Below are positions 51,549 through 61,884 of a stretch of 64,000 nt of DNA, in pieces. Where the stretch lies: the NCBI GenBank assembly GCA_905221605.1, contig CAJNDS010002084.1, forward strand, positions 583,472-647,471, written 5' to 3'. Origin of the DNA: Symbiodinium natans. Its lineage: Eukaryota > Sar > Dinophyceae > Suessiales > Symbiodiniaceae. The notes beneath the pieces were generated by a model. The model was not told the DNA's origin, did no database searches, and saw only the letters and a list, made by a program, of their open reading frames with translations. Each line of letters opens with the position of its first letter. The first letter of the stretch is position 1. Both the position numbers and the translations under genes were made by a program.

Positions 51549-51839
51549 GGCGTGTGTAGGGTTCCGGGGTTTTTCATCCAGCAAATCCTGCCTGACCTGG
51601 AGCGCACAGAACTTCTAGGGTTCTTAGAAACCGGCAAGACGTAGGCTTGGGGGTTCTTTGAAGGTAAACTTCAACGCCCCATTTCCACCATTTCCTGGGG
51701 AATGCAGGTTTGGCTGTGCTCCGCACGGTCAGGTCCCTCAATTGGGTTTCCTGATGTCCATCGTTTTACAGACCATGCCACTGAGACTTTCTTAAGTTTC
51801 AGGATGTCCACTTTCTGGTTCGTGTAGGACAAAGCCCCC

Positions 51840-52043
51840 CCCACACACATGTGTGTATATGTATTATATGTAATACAACATAATATAAAATAAATAAATA
51901 AATAAATATATATATATGCACATGTTGTACAGTCTCATATATATGTATGTATGTATGTGTATATATATATGTATGTATCTACATAGCTCACTGGTGGGGG
52001 GGGGGGGGGGTGTACCCTATACACCCATGCGTATGTGTATGTA

Positions 52044-52077
<34 letters not shown>

Positions 52078-52171
52078 CATATATACATATATACATATAT
52101 ACATATATACATATATACATATATACATATATACATATATACATACATACATACATACATACATACATACA

Positions 52172-52205
<34 letters not shown>

Positions 52206-52400
52206 CATATATACATATACGTATACGTATTCATATACATACGCATATACAAATGCATATGCAGATACATACACATAGACATATACATATATGTATATAT
52301 ATATATATGTATATCTATATCTATATCTATACCTATATCTATATCTATATCTACATATATATATATATAGATATATCACATAGACATGTGTGTGTGTGAG
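51840..52400. repeat. Large CATA / TATA / TATC microsatellite block
   Basis: About 560 bp of TACA, TATACA, TATATC and GTAT units with a G homopolymer at 51991-52010. Six long open frames over it (Tyr/Ile/His or Met/Tyr/Val) are artefacts. Confidence 0.95.
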
Positions 52401-53086
52401 ATTGATCGATGTATCATCATGTTATGATGTCGTCATTGTTATGACAATGCCTCACGGACCAAGCCCGAGGCGCAGGTCATGGCGAAGCGACTGCCGCCGA
52501 ACCATCCGCAGCCTGACAGAGATCAGATATCTGGTAACAGATCTGAATAAGAAATAGTATGTATATGAACGTATACATTATATGCATATGTACACTCAAG
52601 AAGTTTAAAGCATAACAAGCTTCAAGAAATAGTGTGATGATACGGAGTGTTTCAGGGTTGAGGACGGTCGGGCTTGGGACTCTACAGCTTCGTCGTTTTG
52701 GGGTTCGTGTCTGTTCTTTAGGCTGAGAAAGCTCACGCGGATACGAGATAACGCCAGTGCGTGGCATGCATGTTCGACTACGTGCGAGCATGCTCTTAAT
52801 CGTTTCCCCCTAATATTAAACGGGGGGTCCCCCCCCCCCCCAATAGAAATTCGAAATGTGTTTTTATTATTAGGGGGAGGTTTTTATCCAAATGCCATGT
52901 TTGGGGTCCAAAGGGTTTAGGGTCTAGGCTGGGGAGAGGGAGAGAGAGAGAGAGAGAGCTTTAGAATGTTGGTTGGCTTGCGGGTTTTGGGTGCCCTGAA
53001 CCCCCCCTAATTCGGAATAGGGTTTAAAAGGCGGGGTCGGTTTCGGCAGGATTTTCCGGAAAGTGTTTTTAGTATTAGGGGGGTCT

Positions 53087-53610
53087 TTAATAAAAGGGGG
53101 AAGCGATTAGACTCTTTGTGTCAGTACGCCACTGGGTTTTTTCTCCACGTTCCAAAGGCGAACGCCCAAAGCTTCCCAGACCTCTTATGCAACAGACAGC
53201 GAATCTAAGGACGCGATTGGCACTGCTGAAGCACCCTTGGCTCTTTGCACGGCTGCTTTGGGATGGTGTTGTTTTTCTGCTTTGAAAAGCTGTCAACCTT
53301 GCCCGCATCCATGCGGTCAATGTCACGGTCCACGCTAATGGCACCACACATGGCAGGTTGGCGCACTGCCGCCACAAGTTCATAGAGGCCGGGCGCCGGT
53401 TGGGGCTGGCAGAGAGCTTGCGGGGAGTGACGCTGCGGGGCCCTGCAAGATCTTGCGCATGGTGTGCCTGCGTGTGCATAGATGCATGCACCATTGTAAA
53501 AAACCACGGATGCTCTCACTCGCATCCGAGAAGCTGGAACTTCAACATGCGTGCGCCATGTAGTCCACCCATGGAGTGCCCAAAGAGCCCAAGATCCCTT
53601 AAGTAGGGCA
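53087..53610. other. Unique GC-rich segment, both strands open
   Basis: Minus-strand frames of 135 and 138 codons overlap each other and an 82-codon plus frame. None shows a known motif. All supported genes lie on +, so I do not call these. Confidence 0.3.
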
Positions 53611-53744
53611 TATTCCTTCATTATTTATATAGGGATCCTTCATATGGTTTAAGGTGTATTCCTGAACTAAGTTATTTATATAGGGATCCTTAATATGGTT
53701 TGAAGGTACATTCCTTAGCTAAGGGGGTATGGGGCTCTTTGGGT
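53579..53744. mobile_element. Family D element, copy 2, with internal duplication
   Basis: CAAAGAGCCCAAGATCCCTTAAGT at the left, ATGGGGCTCTTTGGG at the right. The ATTTATATAGGGATCCTT.ATATGGTTT core occurs twice. Confidence 0.8.
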
Positions 53745-53865
53745 GCCTCGACCCCTGGAAACTCCGCGTCGGCGCCAGGAGGACGCCAAGGTAGGACTGG
53801 AGGACAGCTTCTGGAAGAGACGTTTAAAGGGTTTAGGGTTTAGGGTTTAGGGCTCAGGGTTCACG

Positions 53866-53938
53866 GTTTATAGGGTTTATAGGGTTTATAGGGTTTATAG
53901 GGTTTATAGGGTTTATAGGGTTTATAGGGTATATTATA
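53866..53938 (+). repeat. GGGTTTATA nonamer array
   Basis: Seven to eight units, the same nonamer as at 24466. Confidence 0.9.
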
Positions 53939-53956
53939 GGGTTCATAGGGCCAAAC

Positions 53957-54038
53957 TTGGAATGTTCCCCCCTTATACGAACAGCGGCCTTAATAGGGAT
54001 TATAGTACCCCCCCCCCCCTACCCTACAATAATCCCTG
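53957..54038. mobile_element. Family E element, copy 8, truncated by family D
   Basis: GAATGTTCCCCCCTTATACGAACAG at the left and the centre up to AATAATCCCTG; the right arm is missing and a family D element starts at once. Confidence 0.75.
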
Positions 54039-54145
54039 CCCAAAGAGCCCAATATCCCTCAATTAGGGAATCTTGCTTCATTTATATAGGGATCCTTCAT
54101 ATGGTTTAAGTACTCCTTAGTCAAGGGGTATTGGGCTCTTTGGGT
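54039..54145. mobile_element. Family D element, copy 3
   Basis: CCCAAAGAGCCCAATATCCC at the left, GTATTGGGCTCTTTGGG at the right. Confidence 0.9.
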
Positions 54146-54574
54146 ATTAGGGATTGACATCCAAAGCCCGAACATGAGTGCGGAGTTCTAGGCATCCTTA
54201 GAGCTACATTTGCGGGGCTTACCAAAATTCGGGGAACACGGGAACATCGACCGGATCCCCTTATAAGAAGGACACCAATAAGGTACTCTCCCAAAAGTCG
54301 GAAACCCCCAGTCCGGGATGGATCCTAATATCATGCTCATGGGCTGGGTTTCGCTTCTTGTTCGGCGGATGTCTTGCCGGAACACATGGACGATTATGAC
54401 AGCCCGAAGGCTCGATCATCATGAACATGCTGTTACGATTCTTGAGATCTCATCCATGACTCTTCTTCCCTATGTGTTATTGTATAATACGACTATTGCT
54501 ACCTAGCAGCTCTTCCGCAAAGTGGGCTTGGATGGGCCCGGACCAGAGGTTGTTTTCCCTTTTGTCTAAGGGCA

Positions 54575-54740
54575 GTTTCACGGTCCCTGTAGGGCTTAGG
54601 CTTTAGGGTCCCGCACTGGGTCCCATACCTCCTTTAAAGCGTTCTTGAAGTCCCGGCTCTTGGGTTGCGTGTTTATAAGGAGTACATAAGGGATCCCCAT
54701 TAAGGGCCCATGTGAAGGCACCATGTAACTACCCTTTGAT
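54575..54740. mobile_element. Family F element, copy 3
   Basis: GGGTCCCATACCTCCTTTAAAGCG near the left and GGGCCCATGTGAAGGCACCATGTAACTACCC at the right, as in the copy at 25020. Confidence 0.65.
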
Positions 54741-54869
54741 TTTACCAGAGCGAGTTCCCTGTTGCCCCTGTAGCCTACTTTGGGCTTGCGGTGGGTTCCC
54801 TTGTGCTACTAGGGAACCTATAGGTCTAGCTCAGTGGGCTAGTCTTGTTTGACAGTCTCTGTTAGGTGT

Positions 54870-55058
54870 TAGGGTTCCCTAAAATAGCCCAAAATTACGG
54901 CAAAAGGAGGGACCCCTAGAAGTTGCCTTTAATCTTATTATTCCTCTATAGAACCCCGATAAATGCCTTATATAGTCTCAGGAAACCTAAGCAGGCCCAA
55001 CTAACCCCTAAATAACCTCCAAGGTCCCTTATAAGGGTCCCTCCTTTAGTCCCTTGAT
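54870..55058. mobile_element. Family K TIR element, copy 2
   Basis: AAAAGGAGGGACCCCT at the left, AGGGTCCCTCCTTT at the right, CCTTATATAG inside. It ends 8 bp before the acceptor of the next exon. Confidence 0.7.
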
Positions 55059-55066
55059 AACATGAG

Positions 55067-55150
55067 CAAGAACGAAGCCCTCTTCAAGGATCCGTTCCTC
55101 TCGGCGACACAGCTCGCAGATTGGATCCACAGTACGACGGGTCACCAGGC
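55067..55150 (+). CDS. Candidate exon KNEALFKDPFLSATQLADWI
   Basis: Acceptor ACATGAG, GT donor ACGACGG|GTCACC. Continues HSTT. The frame is clean but no family is recognised. Confidence 0.5.
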
Positions 55151-55317
55151 CCTGAACCCTGAACCCTCAGCCCTATGCGGAGATGTTGTAAAGAAGTTAG
55201 GAGGTCGTAAAACACACATGGAATGTGAAGGGTTCAGGTTCTTTTGTTGATAATCCCGAACCTTAGGGCTTTCAGTTACCACTCCTCCCCCTTCCCCCCG
55301 CCCCCGCTGAACCGTAA

Positions 55318-55375
55318 GCCCTAAACCCTAAACCCTAAACCCTAAACCCTAAACCCTAAACCCTAAACCCTAAAC
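55318..55375 (+). repeat. CCCTAAA tract
   Basis: Eight perfect units. Confidence 0.95.
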
Positions 55376-55592
55376 TAAGAAGGCCGCGCCGGTAAGACCT
55401 GGGCTGGCAGAGTGTGTTGCCGGAGAACCCTTGGCGAATTCTACAAACCCACATTCGGGCTAGGATCCCTTATGAAACACCTTTTGGCGCCCTAAACCCG
55501 AAACCCTGAACCCTGAACCCTGAACCCTGAACCCTAAACCCTAAACCCTAAACCTTGACTTAACCAAAAGATGCAGAGCCTAAGAGGCACCC

Positions 55593-55650
55593 GTGCCGGC
55601 GGACCTCAAGATCGGAGCCAACTTTCACGGCACCGGGCCCGTGCCGGGGT
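55593..55650 (+). CDS. Candidate exon ADLKIGANFHGTGPVPG
   Basis: Open between CCTAAACC(TTGACTTAACC) sequence and a GT site (CCGGG|GTCCCT). The acceptor is not obvious. No motif. Confidence 0.35.
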
Positions 55651-56666
55651 CCCTGGCTCCCAAAACCCTCAACCCTAAGCCCTACTCAGGGCTTTTGGGC
55701 TTAGGGTTTAGGGTTTAGGGTTTAGGGTTTAGGGTTTAGACCCTCAACCTGATACATCCCAGACTAAACTCTGCCGCCCATGTTAGGATTTGGGGTCCTT
55801 TTCTAGACATGGGTTGCAACGAGGTCCATGAGAAGCCCTACAAGGCATGTGCAACTGGGCCTACAACACCCAAATCTCGAAGCAGGGTGTTATCTGGGCC
55901 AAAGCCTAAACCTCAACCCTCGTCCGCTTCGAAAATCCACCCGAGCACGGGGTCTCTGACCCTCAACCTCAAGGCAACTTCAATGTCGAAGTCGTCGCTA
56001 CCGCATCCCCAACCCTGAAGTCTAAACCCAAAACTTCTCTTAAACCCTAAGCCCCAAACCCTAAACCCCAAACCCTGAAGGGCTAACAGGTCGGCCATAG
56101 CTCCCCCTGGGCGCCCGGGCTGGCTAAGGGACGACGAGGCCTGCTGCATGCACGGGTTTAGGGCTAGGAGCCTTGGTAAGGGTTTAGAGTGTAGGGTTGA
56201 GTCTTACCTTCAATGATTCTACACGTTGCACTCATCCATGGCTGCACCGCTTTAACCCTGATCTTCCGAAACCTTAGGCCAAGTCTAACCCCGTTCTCTT
56301 TTGGGTGGGGTGGGGGGAGGGGAGCTTAACAGCATCGGGGGCTTTAAGACTGTTGGGCTTGAGGCTAAGATCACAAGGGTCTCAGTTCGGGGTTTAGGGA
56401 TTGAGCAATGGAGCAGTCGAGGGTTCGGGACTGTGCTGTGCGCAGCACTTTGCTGCTATGAGAGTTGTCACGGAGCAGGCCGGCGTGCGAAACGATTCTT
56501 TTGAAGTCAACCCATGAAAAGAGCAACACCGAAGCCACGCCATGAAGGCACCAGGAGGTATGCAAAGGAGGTGCGGGATCAAGGTCCGCGGGTACCCTAA
56601 CCCCTGACAGTGTCCTCAGTACCCCTGCATCAAAGTGCTGGGTTACAATTAGGGTTCTGCCCCCTT

Positions 56667-56783
56667 CCCAAAGAGCCTAATATCCTTCAATTAAGGAAAA
56701 TACCATAGGCCCTGAACAATATTAAGGATCCCTACATGAATTAAGCAGTATCCCCTAATTAAGGGATATTGGGCTCTTTGGGT
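56667..56783. mobile_element. Family D element, copy 4
   Basis: CCCAAAGAGCCTAATATCC at the left, GATATTGGGCTCTTTGGG at the right. The core is inverted relative to the copies at 54039 and 58317. Confidence 0.85.
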
Positions 56784-57315
56784 AGTTGTGCGACCTCAGG
56801 ACGGGCGACCTGGCGTGTCCCGGTACTTTCCAGGCGGGCCAAGCAAGGAATAATGACTCACGGTACAGTTCACTTCCTGTTTGGTTCCTTACTTAAGTCC
56901 CCATATTGAACTCTGTAAAGGGCCTTTTCAGGGATTATAGGGTATAATAGCCCATCCTGGTATGAGAGGGATATCCCTTTACATGCCACCGCCCGACAAC
57001 AAGGCGCTCCAACAGTTGACCAGGGAAGGAGCAACAAGCATCGCATAGTCGCCTTGATGTGTATCTTAGATACAGGTTCGGCCGGTCCAGAATTTGCTGG
57101 GTCTTTGTCAGGAAGCCGAGAGCCCTCGACTCAAGTGTCAGAGACATGTCTTCTCCTCGAGTTCAGAAGCTAGCTGTCCTTTCTTCCGCATCGATGCTTC
57201 AGACCAAGGGCGGGCCCAGGTGATACTTTCTGGCGGCCAAACCTTAAGCTTTTAAATCCCTAAGCCCATGAACCAGCTCATTCTGAGAATATTTCAGCAT
57301 ACCCCGAGGCCATAC

Positions 57316-57491
57316 CCCTAAACCCTAAACCCTAAACCCTAAACCCTAAAACCTACTAAACCCTAAACCCTAAACCCTAAACCCTAAACCCTAAACCCTA
57401 AACCCTAAACCCTAAACCCTAAACCCTAAACCCTAAACCCTAAACCCTAAACCCTAAACCCTAAACCCTAAACCCTAAACCCTAAACCCTA
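57316..57491 (+). repeat. Long CCCTAAA tract
   Basis: About 24 units with one short break at 57350. It lies just before the exon at 57511. Confidence 0.95.
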
Positions 57492-57510
57492 ACCTACAAA
57501 CGGCGGAAAG

Positions 57511-57611
57511 AAGCCTCGGCCATCCAAGCAGAACCGGCAGGCGAGCGCTGGTACGACGCTTTGATGGGCTTCGTGGCCTTCATCTACCAGGGCCCTCAGC
57601 TCAGAATAGAG
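57511..57611 (+). CDS. Candidate exon ERWYDALMGFVAFIYQGPQL
   Basis: Acceptor CGGAAAG, phase 1; reads ASAIQAEPAGERWYDALMGF then VAFIYQGPQLRIE before GAG|GTGTGG. One of the clearest exons of the right half, but no family recognised. Confidence 0.55.
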
Positions 57612-57848
57612 GTGTGGGTGATCACTCCAAGTCCCTAAGGGCTTAGTTAGAAGGGGGCTCTTGTGGGTTTAGGGTTGATATAAGGGTTCGGGATGCCCAT
57701 GGTCTAGGGTGATCCCTATGGTTTAGGGTGATTGCCGAGCCTGCGTGTTCTGGCTAGAGGGCCAGGAACGCGACTTCGAAGAGAGGGGCTCCATTTTGCA
57801 AAGGTCTGCTGCCCCTAACCCGCAAGCCCGAAGCCCTAAGCCGAAGGC

Positions 57849-57960
57849 ACAAAGCCCCAGATACCCCTGAATGAAGGAATATACCCTAAACCATATCAAG
57901 GATCCCTATATAAATTAAGCATAGGGTTCCCTAACTAAGGGATCTTGGGGGCTCTTTGGG
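57849..57960. mobile_element. Family D element, copy 5
   Basis: CACAAAGCCCCAGATACCCC at the left, GATCTTGGGGGCTCTTTGGG at the right; the core is inverted as in copy 4. It sits in the intron between two candidate exons. Confidence 0.8.
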
Positions 57961-58001
57961 GTTTAAGGCCTCCACAACCCTCAAGAACTTCAGGCTACCA
58001 G

Positions 58002-58067
58002 CCGGCGAAGCTGCAGCCGACCCTGGAGGTGACGCGATTCCTCTCCATGGCCTGGCGCTCGGATGGG
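58002..58067 (+). CDS. Candidate exon PAKLQPTLEVTRFLSMAWRS
   Basis: Acceptor TACCAG (or CTTCAG at 57993), donor GATGGG|GTAAGG, a textbook 5' site. TTTAGGG follows at 58090. No family recognised. Confidence 0.5.
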
Positions 58068-58316
58068 GTAAGGGGGGCAGGGGGGGGTGTAGGGTTTAGG
58101 GTTTAGGGTTTTAGGGTTTAGGGTTTAGGGTTTAGGGTTTTGGGGTTTATGGTTTAGGGTTAGTTCAAGATTTCCTTTCTGCGGTCGGATTCTTCCATGT
58201 TTGTGCTTCAAAGGGGGCCATGAATTTTGCAACCGGTTGATGCTTTTGCAGCAAAGTCGAGGCACTCCCTAGAGAGGATGTCAATCAAGGAAAGGATTCG
58301 TTAGGTCAGTGTAGAT

Positions 58317-58428
58317 ACCCAACGAGCCCCATATCCCTTAATCAGGGAATATAGCTTAATTTATCTAGGGATCCTTAACATGGTTTAGGGTATGTTCCTT
58401 AACAAAAGGGTATTGGGCTCTTTGGGTA
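58317..58428. mobile_element. Family D element, copy 6
   Basis: ATACCCAACGAGCCCCATATCCC at the left, GGTATTGGGCTCTTTGGGTAT at the right. Confidence 0.85.
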
Positions 58429-59075
58429 TATCACCACCGCAACGGCGACGACCACGACGACCACCACGAGGGGCACGACCACCACACGTCGCATCAGTGA
58501 CAACTGCCAAGGCAATCACCGCATTGGACGCCATCGGTTCACTACGTAGAATTCGTGCAGACCCTAAAAGCCCTGTAAGAGCCTAAGTCCCTAGACACCT
58601 CAGACTGCTGCTTGTATCCGGAACGCCAGAGTTCTTGGAACAGAGGATGAGGGAAGCCCAGAACGCCTCCACTCCAAGACTCATAGGGAGAAGGCCTCGA
58701 CTTCCCTTTATAGGGCTTTTCAAATTGTACTTGTATTGGGGTTTTGTGGGGTTGTCATGGCTTTTTAGCGTATTTGAAGGGGCCTTAGAGGGCTTTAGAC
58801 GGCTCTACAGGGCTGTATAGGGGTATTATAGGGTTTTGGGGTACAGGGTCAGCACTGGGTCCATACCATCCATCGCGTGCATCGCTTGCAGGACACCAGC
58901 GCCTAAACGCCCTGAACACCCGAGGCCTGCCTACAGTAGTATAGGCTGTATAGAAACAGCATGCTTTCTCATTTTTTAGAAACATATGATTACAGAATAC
59001 ATTAGACATAGATATAGATGCTCGTTTACCCTAAAGAGGAGAAGTAGACCATCAGAGCTCCTCGTAGCGCGCTTC

Positions 59076-59371
59076 ATGTCGGACACCAAGACTGAGGAAA
59101 CGGTGCGCGGGAACTGGAAGATCGTGTACACACGGCGAAGGGATCCGAATGGCTTCCACTACGTGACCGAGGTTCTGCACGAGCCTACAGGCAAAGTTGT
59201 GAAGAAGCTGGAGGGAAGTGACATCGTGACAAAGTTCGGCGAGCACGAGTCTGGGAGAATTTGCCGGAGTTCGTCGCGACAAAGAAAGATGGTGTGGAGA
59301 TCCTCCAGCTCAAGGTAAATGACATCAAGACCGGTGAGGCAAAGCTATATCCACTCAAAGAGCCGCGCTGA
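59076..59371 (+). pseudogene. Small intronless ORF with a single frameshift
   Basis: The frame MSDTKTEETVRGNWKIVYTR continues through FHYVTEVLHEPTGKVVKKLE to FGEHES near 59251. There it must shift by one base to continue as WENLPEFVATKKDGVEILQL and end KLYPLKEPR at TGA 59371. Both halves look coding and make one protein of about 98 residues. Family unknown. A one-base deletion in a decaying retrocopy and a sequencing error explain it equally well. No intron, telomeric repeat or TIR element lies within. Confidence 0.55.
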
Positions 59372-60059
59372 AGACCAAGACTGCCACACAGATGTGATAG
59401 ACACCCGGACACTGGACGGCGCCGCCCGACTTTCAGAATGAAGAGCCTGGAGTTCCTTAACCTACTGCGGCCTCCTAGACTCCAGGACGTCATGGTTGCT
59501 TGAAGCATCGATGCTCCCCCAGGCCACTGTCCGAGCACTTCCACTGTCCCTTGCACGCGGCTTGCAGAGAGGAGTGGGAACTGTTGCAGGCGACGAGAGC
59601 ACAAAAAGAGAAGGGATTAGGCTGAGAGTTTGCTGCGACGGATTCTTGGCATATCTCATCCTTGCTCCATCCTGGGACTAAGAGACTCTCATTTCGGAAT
59701 ACCTAGTTCGCGGGTTTCAAGGTCCAACCTCGTTTGCCCGTTAAAACAGCTGGACAGCTGCCTCCAGGCCCCAAAACCCTGGGGTCCACGACCCTATAAA
59801 CACAAATTGTGAAAGGGGGCTTTTGGGGTTAGGACTGAGGGCCCTGAACCCTAAACCCTTCACCTGAAGCCCGAAATCCTAAACCCTAAACCCTGCAGCT
59901 CCTTATAGACTCTAAAACCCCTTAACCTCTTCACCCCTACAAGCTAAAACCCTGAAGCCCTTAAGCCTAAACATCGCTCCCACTGCCCAGGCCTTTCCGG
60001 TGAAGGGCAAAGAGCTGGCTATGCTGGTCGTGAGCTCAAACAACGTCGGGTGTAAGGTT

Positions 60060-60196
60060 TAGGGTTTAGGGTTTAGGGTTTAGGGTTTAGGGTTTGGGGT
60101 TTGGGGTTTGGGGTTTATAAGGGTTTATAAGGGTTCAGGGTTTATAAGGGTTAAGGGTTTAGGATTTAGGGTTTAGGGTTTAGGGTTTAGGGTTCC
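60060..60196 (+). repeat. TTTAGGG / TTTGGGG / TTTATAAGGG array
   Basis: Blocks of three related units in succession. Confidence 0.9.
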
Positions 60197-60246
60197 TTGT
60201 TTGCAATTCTAAAACCCCAAACCTTGCAACCCCTAAGCGACTGAAA

Positions 60247-60327
60247 TCTTACCCTAGGGGCCCAACATCCCAAATAATTAAAAAAGAACAGATAAATGAT
60301 GGGGTCTTGGGCCCTTAGGGTAAGACT
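60247..60327. mobile_element. Short TIR element, TCTTACCCTA ends
   Basis: TCTTACCCTAGGGGCCCAA at the left and TTGGGCCCTTAGGGTAAGA at the right, 80 bp overall. Confidence 0.8.
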
Positions 60328-60687
60328 TAAGATCGTCAACCCTAACCACCCAAGTTCTCGCTACTAGTTGAGGGGTGAGGTCTGAGAGGTCCGGGGTGCA
60401 CTGCCCGCCCTGTGCCCTCCTAGGAGTTCAGGTTTCAGTATGCCTCTTGCAAGCGAGCTGCCGTGGCAGTCTGCCTAGCATTCCGCGTATAGTGTTGTGG
60501 CAGTCCAGCAAGGGAACAGTGCACTCTGCAAGCCAGCTTTGGTCCATGAGCATGGGACTGAACTTTTAGTGTGCTGGTATGTGGCAAAGTCAACATTACA
60601 TGTCATGTTGAAGTATTTGTGATTCTTTATTCGTTTGCTTAGGGCAGCCTTTCTTCAAGCTCTGGTGGTAGTAGCTCCTGACTCAAA

Positions 60688-61245
60688 ATGCCGGCGAAAG
60701 CCCAGGATGCGTCCGGTTTGGCTGAGCTGCAGGAGGCTCTTGAAGTCTTGGGATTTCCCGAGCTCCCGGCAGACCCCAATGTGGTACTTCAGGCGTTCAG
60801 GCGCCTGAGTCTGAGAGTGCATCCTGACAAGCCAGGAGGGAATGCGGCATTGTTCGCGAAGCTGGTGGCTGCGAAAGATTTGGTGCTGGTGAAGATCGAA
60901 GAGTCACTTCGGCGTGGCGAAGACGAAATCTCCAAAGCTGCTGGCTGTCTCAAGTGGCTTAAATGTCAGTGCCATACCTGCGTGCCCCTCATCCTCAAGT
61001 GTGGAACCTGTCTTGGATGCATACGTGAAGCTGGCCCTCACAAGTGCGGTGTTCTGAGCACGGCTTCCGGCCGATTCGGCCAAGCAGGTCGTGCCTTCAT
61101 CTTCAAGGCGATCGCGCATGATGGATCCAGTGAAATGGAGGGCATCGCAGCCTGGGAGAGGCGCCAGGAAAAGGAAAAGGCTTGCCCGCGGGAGCTCGGC
61201 AAGCTTCAAACCGCTGACAGGAAGCACCAGCTCAAGATGGCTTAG
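60688..61245 (+). CDS. J-domain (DnaJ-like) protein with Cys-rich tail
   Basis: 185 codons from ATG to TAG, without introns. An N-terminal J-like segment has FRRLSLRVHPDKPGGN with the HPD tripeptide near residues 45-47, needed to stimulate Hsp70 ATPase. A Cys cluster C-x-C-x2-C and C-x2-C-x2-C follows at about 93-111, possibly zinc-binding. The same frame continues past the TAG for another 118 codons (next entry). The client and compartment cannot be told. Confidence 0.7.
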   Translation: MPAKAQDASGLAELQEALEVLGFPELPADPNVVLQAFRRLSLRVHPDKPGGNAALFAKLVAAKDLVLVKIEESLRRGEDEISKAAGCLKWLKCQCHTCVPLILKCGTCLGCIREAGPHKCGVLSTASGRFGQAGRAFIFKAIAHDGSSEMEGIAAWERRQEKEKACPRELGKLQTADRKHQLKMA

Positions 61246-61605
61246 TTGACCGCTTTCGACGACAACGAATCCTTGGCAAAAGAAGCGAGGCAACAAGCAG
61301 TGGACATGTTCGAAGCCGAGACTGGTCGCTTGCCTGAGGGACTCAAGTCGGTATCTGACCAGGAAAACACCGTTGTGCAGCAGGTTCAGATCCGCAAGGA
61401 ACACCTCCCTTACGATGTCTGCCCTCGCTGTGGATGTGGTATTGGTTGGATGAAGTGCCGTTTTCATGAAGGGCATGCCCTTCTACCCAGAGCGCAAGCG
61501 TGGCTCTGCTTACGTGGATGCCATGACTCCGCCAAAGCCCAGCAGTGCTCCTCGGTTGGCCAAGGAGACTCTGACATACTTGTGAGAGGCGTCCTGATTT
61601 GAAGC
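61246..61605 (+). pseudogene. In-frame continuation of the J-domain gene after TAG
   Basis: Directly after the TAG the frame stays open: TAFDDNESLAKEARQQAVDM, then VCPRCGCGIGWMKCRFHEGH, a second Cys/His cluster, ending at TGA. There is no ATG at its start. It reads as the lost C-terminal half of the same protein, by a nonsense mutation, or as a readthrough extension. Confidence 0.6.
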
Positions 61606-61616
61606 TCTTCCGTACT

Positions 61617-61763
61617 GAAGCAGTAAGCCTTCTAATCCCCTTCTAATCCCTTTATATGTCCACTAAAGTACTTGCCGTTGTTCCCATCGTTTATGGGAAC
61701 AACGGCAAGTACTTTAGTGGACATATAAAGGCTTTAGAAGGGGATTAGAAGGCTTACTGCTTC
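61617..61763. repeat. Hairpin with 71-bp arms
   Basis: Left arm 61617-61687, right arm 61693-61763, loop 5 nt. Near-perfect: the only clear mismatch block is GGGATTAG versus GGCTTTAG. It begins 12 bp after the stop of the J-domain frame. Confidence 0.93.
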
Positions 61764-61884
61764 AAGCAGTCAATGCAGCCGCTACACAGCACACTCAGAA
61801 GCACACTCAGAAGCTGGCAGTCAAAACAAGGCCGAGAGTTTGTAGGGTATAAGATGTCAAAGCCTCATGGTACTTGTTTGCTCT

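Noticed and set aside
51916-52399. Six frames of 70-150 codons, Tyr/Ile/His or Met/Tyr/Val repeats
   Set aside because: Pure translation of CATA/TATA microsatellites; open on both strands.
53087-53621. Minus-strand genes of 135-138 codons
   Set aside because: Two overlapping frames compete, none has a motif, and all supported genes are on the opposite strand.
60660-60690. Spliced-leader relic before the J-domain ATG
   Set aside because: GTAGTAGCTCCTGACTCAAA only loosely resembles the end of the dinoflagellate spliced leader; similarity is too weak.
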